Position numbers and translations under genes: made by a program
In this document: piece after piece, positions 22,795 through 26,785 of the stretch
How the letters are laid out: every line of letters starts with the position of its first letter
How positions within the stretch are numbered: position 1 is the stretch's first letter
The notes under the pieces: model-generated
The model's input: the letters and a program-made list of their open reading frames with translations, nothing else
Told to the model about the DNA's origin: nothing
The model's database searches: none
Source: a candidate division KSB1 bacterium
Lineage (GTDB): Bacteria; Zhuqueibacterota; JdFR-76; DREG01
Length of the DNA stretch: 26,785 nt
Assembly (NCBI GenBank): GCA_022566355.1
Contig: JADFJB010000060.1
Coordinates: 1 to 26,785, forward strand
Direction of reading: 5' to 3'

Positions 22795-25419
22795 ATGACG
22801 ATGACGTCAAATGAAATAAGAGAATCATTTTTTGATTTTTTTCGCAGCAAAGATCATAAAATTGTGCGTAGCGCACCGGTGGTTCCCATTGATGATCCGA
22901 CCCTGCTTTTTACAAATGCCGGGATGAATCAATTCAAAAATATATTTATCGGCACAGAAAAACCGAGTTCGCTGCGGATTGCAGATACCCAGAAATGCAT
23001 TCGAGTCGGTGGAAAACACAACGATCTGGAAGAAGTTGGAAAAGATACCTATCATCACACTTTTTTTGAAATGTTGGGAAATTGGTCGTTTGGCGAGTAT
23101 TACAAAAAAGAGGCGATTGCCTGGGCCTGGGAGTTACTAACCGAAGTTTGGAAATTGCCGAAAGATAAGCTCTGGGCTACGGTTTTTAGAGATGACAACG
23201 TGGCCGAAGAATTATGGCGTTCCGAGACTGATATGAATCCGGACCAAGTCCTCCGTTACGATGAAAAAGACAATTTTTGGGAAATGGGTGACGTAGGGCC
23301 CTGTGGGCCATGCTCAGAAATCCACATCGATTTAGGACCTGGCTGTTGTGATAAATCTCATATTAACGGTCATATTTGTAAAATCAATGGCGGATGTGCC
23401 CGGTTTATTGAGCTTTGGAATCTCGTGTTTATACAATATAATCGTGATCAAACCGGCAAGATTGAAGAGCTGCCAGCTAAGCATATTGATACCGGAATGG
23501 GATTTGAACGAATTGTGGCAGTGCTGCAAAATAAAGCATCCAATTATGACACGGATATTTTCACACCCCTGGTCACTAAAATTGATGAACTTTCCGGCGT
23601 CAATTATTCTGAATATGATGGCGTTGCCCACCGGGTTATTTCAGATCATATCAGAGCCTTAAGCTTTGCAATTGCCGACGGCGCATTGCCTTCAAATGAA
23701 GGAAGAGGTTATGTACTGCGGAGGTTGCTCAGAAGGGCTGCTCGCTATGGGCGTAAAATCAACATGCACGAACCCTTCATCTATAAATTATTGCCTGTAC
23801 TTACAGATTCCATGGGAAAGACCTTTCCGGAATTGCTGGAAAAAAATCAGCATATATCAATGGTCATTAAAGGAGAGGAAGAAAGTTTCGGCCAAACACT
23901 GGATCGTGGAATTCAGATATTTGACAAAGCTGTAAACGATTTGAGGCGAAAGGGTGTTAAAGTATTCCCGGGAAGCTCTATCTTTCAATTATATGATACG
24001 TTCGGATTCCCGGTGGATTTAACCCAAGTGATGGCTGAAGAGCAAGATCTTTCATTGGATATGGATGGTTTCGAAACAGCTATGACGCAACAGAGACAAA
24101 AAGCCAAAGAGGCCCAGAAATTCCATTTCGACACAAAGGATTTCTTCTTGGATAAGGAAGTGGTTAAAAATTCAAAATTTGTCGGATATTCTGAGTTAGA
24201 ATCAAAAGTCAAAATTGTTGCATTTCGCGATAACGAATTTTTGCTGGATCAAACTCCCTTTTATGGTGAAGCCGGCGGCCAGGTTGGTGATCATGGAATC
24301 ATTCGCGACGGGAAGGGCACGTTTGAGGTGGAAGTTATTGACGCAATAAAGTCTGGCAACCAAATTATTCATATTGGCGAAGTGAAAAAAGGTGCGTTAA
24401 AAACTGTTATCGGAAAGCAACTTTTTGCAGCTGTGGATACAAAAAAGAGAAAGTCCATCGCAAGAAACCATACGGCCACCCATCTTCTTCAAAGATCTTT
24501 AAGAACGATTTTGGGAGAGCATGTTCATCAAGCAGGCTCTTTGGTAGCACCTGATCGTTTGCGGTTCGATTTTACTCATTTTGAGCATATTTCTGAAGAG
24601 AAAATTAGTCAGATTGAACAGATTGTTAATGAGAAAGTTCGAGAAAATATTCCTGTTCAAATCCAATCACTTCCATTCGATGAAGCAAAAAAACGTGGGG
24701 CCACAGCGCTCTTTGACGAAAAATATGGTGATGTGGTCAGGGTGGTTCAAATTGATGATTTTAGTATGGAGCTGTGTGGAGGAACTCATCTGAATTCAAC
24801 CGGGGAGATTGGCTATTTCAGAATTGTTGCAGAAGGCGGTGTTGCAGCAGGCGTCCGGCGTATCGAGGCCTTGACAGGAAATAAAGCAGATCAGCTTCTT
24901 CAGAAAGAAAAAGGTATAGTTTCCGAGTTGCGGAAAATAACGGGATTTTCTTCGGAAGAGTTGGTCGTACGGTTTAAAAATTTACTCGAAGAACGTAAGC
25001 ATTTAGAAAAGGAATTACAGGAGTTTCGACTGAAATTCTCGAGATCGGAATTGGAAACGATATTATCGTCTGCAGTTGAACTGAACGGATTTAAGCTGGT
25101 TGCGACCCGTATTGAGACTGATTCACAAGAGAATGTAAAAAAGTTAGGTGATTTTATTCGTTCCAAATTAAAAAGCGGAGTTGGTGTTCTTGGCACGGTA
25201 ATTCATGACAAACCGTTTTTGCTTTGTGTTGTGACGGATGACCTGATCAAATCACATAATTTGAAAGCAGGAGATATTGTTAAAGAGCTTGCGTCTCATA
25301 TTGGCGGCGGCGGTGGCGGAAAACCTCACATGGCTCAAGCAGGCGGCAAAGATGCCTCTAAGCTTGATTTTGCGTTGGAAAAATCTGTCGGAGTTGTTCA
25401 GAACTTATTAAAAAATTAA
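22795..25419 (+). CDS. alaS: Alanine-tRNA ligase
   Basis: A full-length 874-residue AlaRS. The N-terminal catalytic class II core includes FTNAGMNQFKNIF and RVGGKHNDLEEVG. The editing domain has the zinc-binding H559-x3-H563 (HTATH) and C661-x3-H665 (CGGTH). The C-Ala domain ends with a glycine run and GKPHMAQAGG. It charges tRNA-Ala and clears mischarged serine and glycine. The first ATG follows the recX stop directly; a second in-frame ATG lies two codons later. It follows recX as the last intact gene of the housekeeping block. Confidence 0.98.
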   Translation: MTMTSNEIRESFFDFFRSKDHKIVRSAPVVPIDDPTLLFTNAGMNQFKNIFIGTEKPSSLRIADTQKCIRVGGKHNDLEEVGKDTYHHTFFEMLGNWSFGEYYKKEAIAWAWELLTEVWKLPKDKLWATVFRDDNVAEELWRSETDMNPDQVLRYDEKDNFWEMGDVGPCGPCSEIHIDLGPGCCDKSHINGHICKINGGCARFIELWNLVFIQYNRDQTGKIEELPAKHIDTGMGFERIVAVLQNKASNYDTDIFTPLVTKIDELSGVNYSEYDGVAHRVISDHIRALSFAIADGALPSNEGRGYVLRRLLRRAARYGRKINMHEPFIYKLLPVLTDSMGKTFPELLEKNQHISMVIKGEEESFGQTLDRGIQIFDKAVNDLRRKGVKVFPGSSIFQLYDTFGFPVDLTQVMAEEQDLSLDMDGFETAMTQQRQKAKEAQKFHFDTKDFFLDKEVVKNSKFVGYSELESKVKIVAFRDNEFLLDQTPFYGEAGGQVGDHGIIRDGKGTFEVEVIDAIKSGNQIIHIGEVKKGALKTVIGKQLFAAVDTKKRKSIARNHTATHLLQRSLRTILGEHVHQAGSLVAPDRLRFDFTHFEHISEEKISQIEQIVNEKVRENIPVQIQSLPFDEAKKRGATALFDEKYGDVVRVVQIDDFSMELCGGTHLNSTGEIGYFRIVAEGGVAAGVRRIEALTGNKADQLLQKEKGIVSELRKITGFSSEELVVRFKNLLEERKHLEKELQEFRLKFSRSELETILSSAVELNGFKLVATRIETDSQENVKKLGDFIRSKLKSGVGVLGTVIHDKPFLLCVVTDDLIKSHNLKAGDIVKELASHIGGGGGGKPHMAQAGGKDASKLDFALEKSVGVVQNLLKN

Positions 25420-25428
25420 TGGTGTTTT

Positions 25429-25716
25429 TTGAATAGGATATACACTCGATTACTTTCTATTGTTGAAAACGGCAAAGCCGGGTTTTTTTATCTAATTGAT
25501 CCCGATAAACTTTCCTTACAAAATATATCGCAAGTTGTTCAAGGTATTCAAAAAGGCGGATGTGATGCGATTTTGGTTGGCGGGAGCTTTCTTTTCACGA
25601 ATCATTTTGATGATTTTATTCGGTTAGTGAAGAATGAAACCGATTTACCTGTTATCATATTTCCCGGGAATTCGCGACAAATATCTGCAGCAGCTGATGC
25701 TATTTTGTTTTTGAAT
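25429..25716 (+). pseudogene. Truncated prenylglyceryl phosphate synthase (GGGPS/PcrB family), 3' part missing
   Basis: Starting at TTG 25429, 96 residues match the N-terminal part of the family: FYLIDPDKL (20-28), GGCDAILVGGS (43-53), PVIIFPGNSRQISAAADAILFLN (74-96). The family builds ether lipid precursors from glycerol 1-phosphate and a prenyl diphosphate, and in bacteria is well represented in the FCB group. After residue 96 the expected SLLSGRN-type continuation is absent. The frame runs on for 30 unrelated residues to 25809 (TAA). Members are about 230-250 residues, so more than half is gone. No other frame restores it. A chimeric join near 25711-25716 is the best explanation; a true rearrangement is possible. 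Confidence 0.8.
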
Positions 25717-25820
25717 TTTATCTTGGTAATTCATTATTTTATATCTTCTTTGCACTCTCTAAAATATATTAATTTTAAAGTCCTGAGCGTAACCGAAGTA
25801 CAAACCTAAAACTTTCTGAC

Positions 25821-26175
25821 ATGAAAAAATTATTACTCACAATCGGATTAGCCGGATGCATTGCATTGAATACCAATGCTCAAACACAACCTCCCAACGG
25901 AGGATTTGAAACATGGATAGGTGGATTTGTGAATCCTGAACCTGAAAACTGGGGAACCTATAATCAATTAAACTCTTTGGGTGTTCCGATAACTGCATCC
26001 CCATCTTCTGTAGCTAATACGTATTCCGGAGCATTTTCTTTAAGATTAGAGAGTGTCTATGATGCTACTTTTTTCGCAGATACAATACCCGGTATTGCAG
26101 TATTAAATGCAGATTTTCTTGCGCTTACCGAAGGAATGGTATATACTGACAGACCCGACGCAATGAAGGCATTTA
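25821..26175 (+). pseudogene. 5' fragment of a Bacteroidota-type secreted (PCMD-like) protein
   Basis: A clear signal peptide (MKKLLLTIGLAGCIALNTNAQ) is followed by a mature part of the kind seen in flavobacterial secreted proteins: PNGGFETWIGG, PENWGTYNQLNSLG, TYSGAFSLRLES, YTDRPDAMKAF. The last words resemble the carbohydrate-metabolism (PCMD) fold. After about codon 118 the match ends and the frame carries on with unrelated residues to a stop at 26237. The fragment has neither its own 3' end nor a context shared with alaS, so it is probably foreign to this locus. Confidence 0.6.
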
Positions 26176-26285
26176 TAAAAGAGCACTTGATGCCATTTAC
26201 GATTGCTATGGATCTGTTGAGGTATGCCGGCCTGTAACTAAAGAGTTTTTAAGTTTAACAACAGATAAAAAACAATTAGTAAATG
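26171..26285 (+). other. Short coding-like scrap between two joins
   Basis: In one plus-strand frame this stretch reads KRALDAIYDCYGSVEVCRP, then VTKEFLSLTTDKKQLVNEI, then KVRTGFK, without stops and with coding-like composition. It then runs into sequence better read on the other strand. It has no start and no end. I recognise no family. It looks like an internal piece of an unidentified gene. Confidence 0.3.
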
Positions 26286-26781
26286 AAATAAAAGTTCGCA
26301 CTGGTTTTAAGGGTTTCTTTTTTTCTTTTTTAGAAAAAATCATCTCTAGGTCTTTATTTATTTCATCAATGATTGCAAATATGTTCAATCCAATTTCTTT
26401 TTCCAGTGCTATGTTTACTTTAGCAAATGATGTATCAATTTTGTGTGCAAGGCGCCGGTTGCGCATTACAAATTCCTGGTATTTTTCTAGAAATAAATCT
26501 TCCGTTTGATTGAAGGAGTTCCTGTTGCGTGCATGAGCATGCATTCGAATACTATTTTCTTGAAAGTCATCCAATGCTTTTGAGTAACGCAGAAAATTTT
26601 TTACGATTTTTCTCCCCTCGGGCCAGCTATTTTTGAGCAGTTCAATCGCTTTTTTTTGGCCTTCTATCGATTTTTCTAATGCTGCTTCAACATCATCCTT
26701 TGAGTCGTTGATACCACGATTTATCCAATCGGCTAATACATATAAATAAATTTCAGCCAGTTCAGGGATCTTCTCTTTCAC
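26206..26781 (-). CDS. Helical protein of unknown function, start at window edge
   Basis: A 191-residue frame, charged and almost wholly helical (IPELAEIYLYVLADWINRGI, AALEKSIEGQKKAIELLKNSW). It may begin at the GTG at 26781 or upstream outside the window. The last 35 residues (after KKEKKKPL) differ in character and overlap the scrap at 26171-26285, so the true 3' end is probably lost and the final codons are spurious. No family recognised; a phasin-like or coiled-coil accessory role would be a guess only. Confidence 0.5.
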   Translation of the reverse strand: MKEKIPELAEIYLYVLADWINRGINDSKDDVEAALEKSIEGQKKAIELLKNSWPEGRKIVKNFLRYSKALDDFQENSIRMHAHARNRNSFNQTEDLFLEKYQEFVMRNRRLAHKIDTSFAKVNIALEKEIGLNIFAIIDEINKDLEMIFSKKEKKKPLKPVRTFISFTNCFLSVVKLKNSLVTGRHTSTDP

Positions 26782-26785
26782 TCAT

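Noticed and set aside
1-26785. CRISPR array, insertion sequence or integrase
   Set aside because: No regularly spaced repeats and no transposase or tyrosine recombinase motifs were seen on either strand; the only mobile-type signals are the attC-like hairpins.

Overview
The window is about 26.8 kb of bacterial chromosome, most likely from a member of the FCB superphylum (Bacteroidota, Calditrichota and KSB1-like lineages). Three things point there: a geranylgeranylglyceryl/heptaprenylglyceryl phosphate synthase fragment, a Bacteroidota-style helix-turn-helix plus membrane-anchor regulator, and secreted lectin-fold, ThuA and Gfo/Idh/MocA proteins. I cannot place it more precisely by eye. The SRP RNA is of the long type with an Alu domain, which is best known from Firmicutes and Thermotogae.

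Layout. (1) 171-2006: typA/bipA. (2) 2007-3206: an accessory patch with one good and two weaker integron attC-like hairpins, a 34-35-bp direct repeat and a small HEPN-like gene. It looks like a short cassette array with no integrase in view. (3) 3207-5993: a divergent pair, a membrane-anchored HTH protein with a lectin-like C-terminal half facing a secreted lectin-fold protein. (4) 6137-6724: a lone methyltransferase-like gene. (5) 6986-11701: a Tat-exported Gfo/Idh/MocA oxidoreductase followed by a 1124-aa secreted ThuA-HEAT protein, visibly richer in GC than their surroundings. The C-terminal module of the ThuA protein resembles that of the secreted protein in (3). (6) 11972-13607: a minus-strand AT-rich group with a tandem STAS protein, two small unknown proteins and a zinc-ribbon protein. 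Upstream lies an AT-rich gap of about 500 bases with three related palindromes.

(7) 14127-25419: a dense plus-strand housekeeping block. It reads tRNA-Glu, tRNA-Arg(ACG), tadA, tRNA-Ser, tRNA-Ala, SRP RNA, dnaX, ybaB, recR, pgsA, pgpA, cinA, thpR, recA, recX, alaS. It combines RNA decoding, protein targeting, clamp loading and recombination, phospholipid synthesis and alanylation. Local couplings are notable: tadA directly follows its substrate tRNA, and dnaX carries an A10 run in the hinge where a short gamma-type product could arise.

(8) 25429-26785: after the first 96 codons of the prenylglyceryl phosphate synthase gene the sequence changes abruptly. It becomes the start of a Bacteroidota-type secreted protein, which is itself cut off, then a short coding-like scrap, then an opposite-strand helical protein running to the window edge. 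Several joins within 1.1 kb suggest an assembly or amplification chimera rather than natural gene order.

The best candidates for something new are the attC/HEPN cassette patch, the divergent sensor/secreted lectin pair with its module sharing, and the STAS locus with its palindromes. None is proven from sequence alone.
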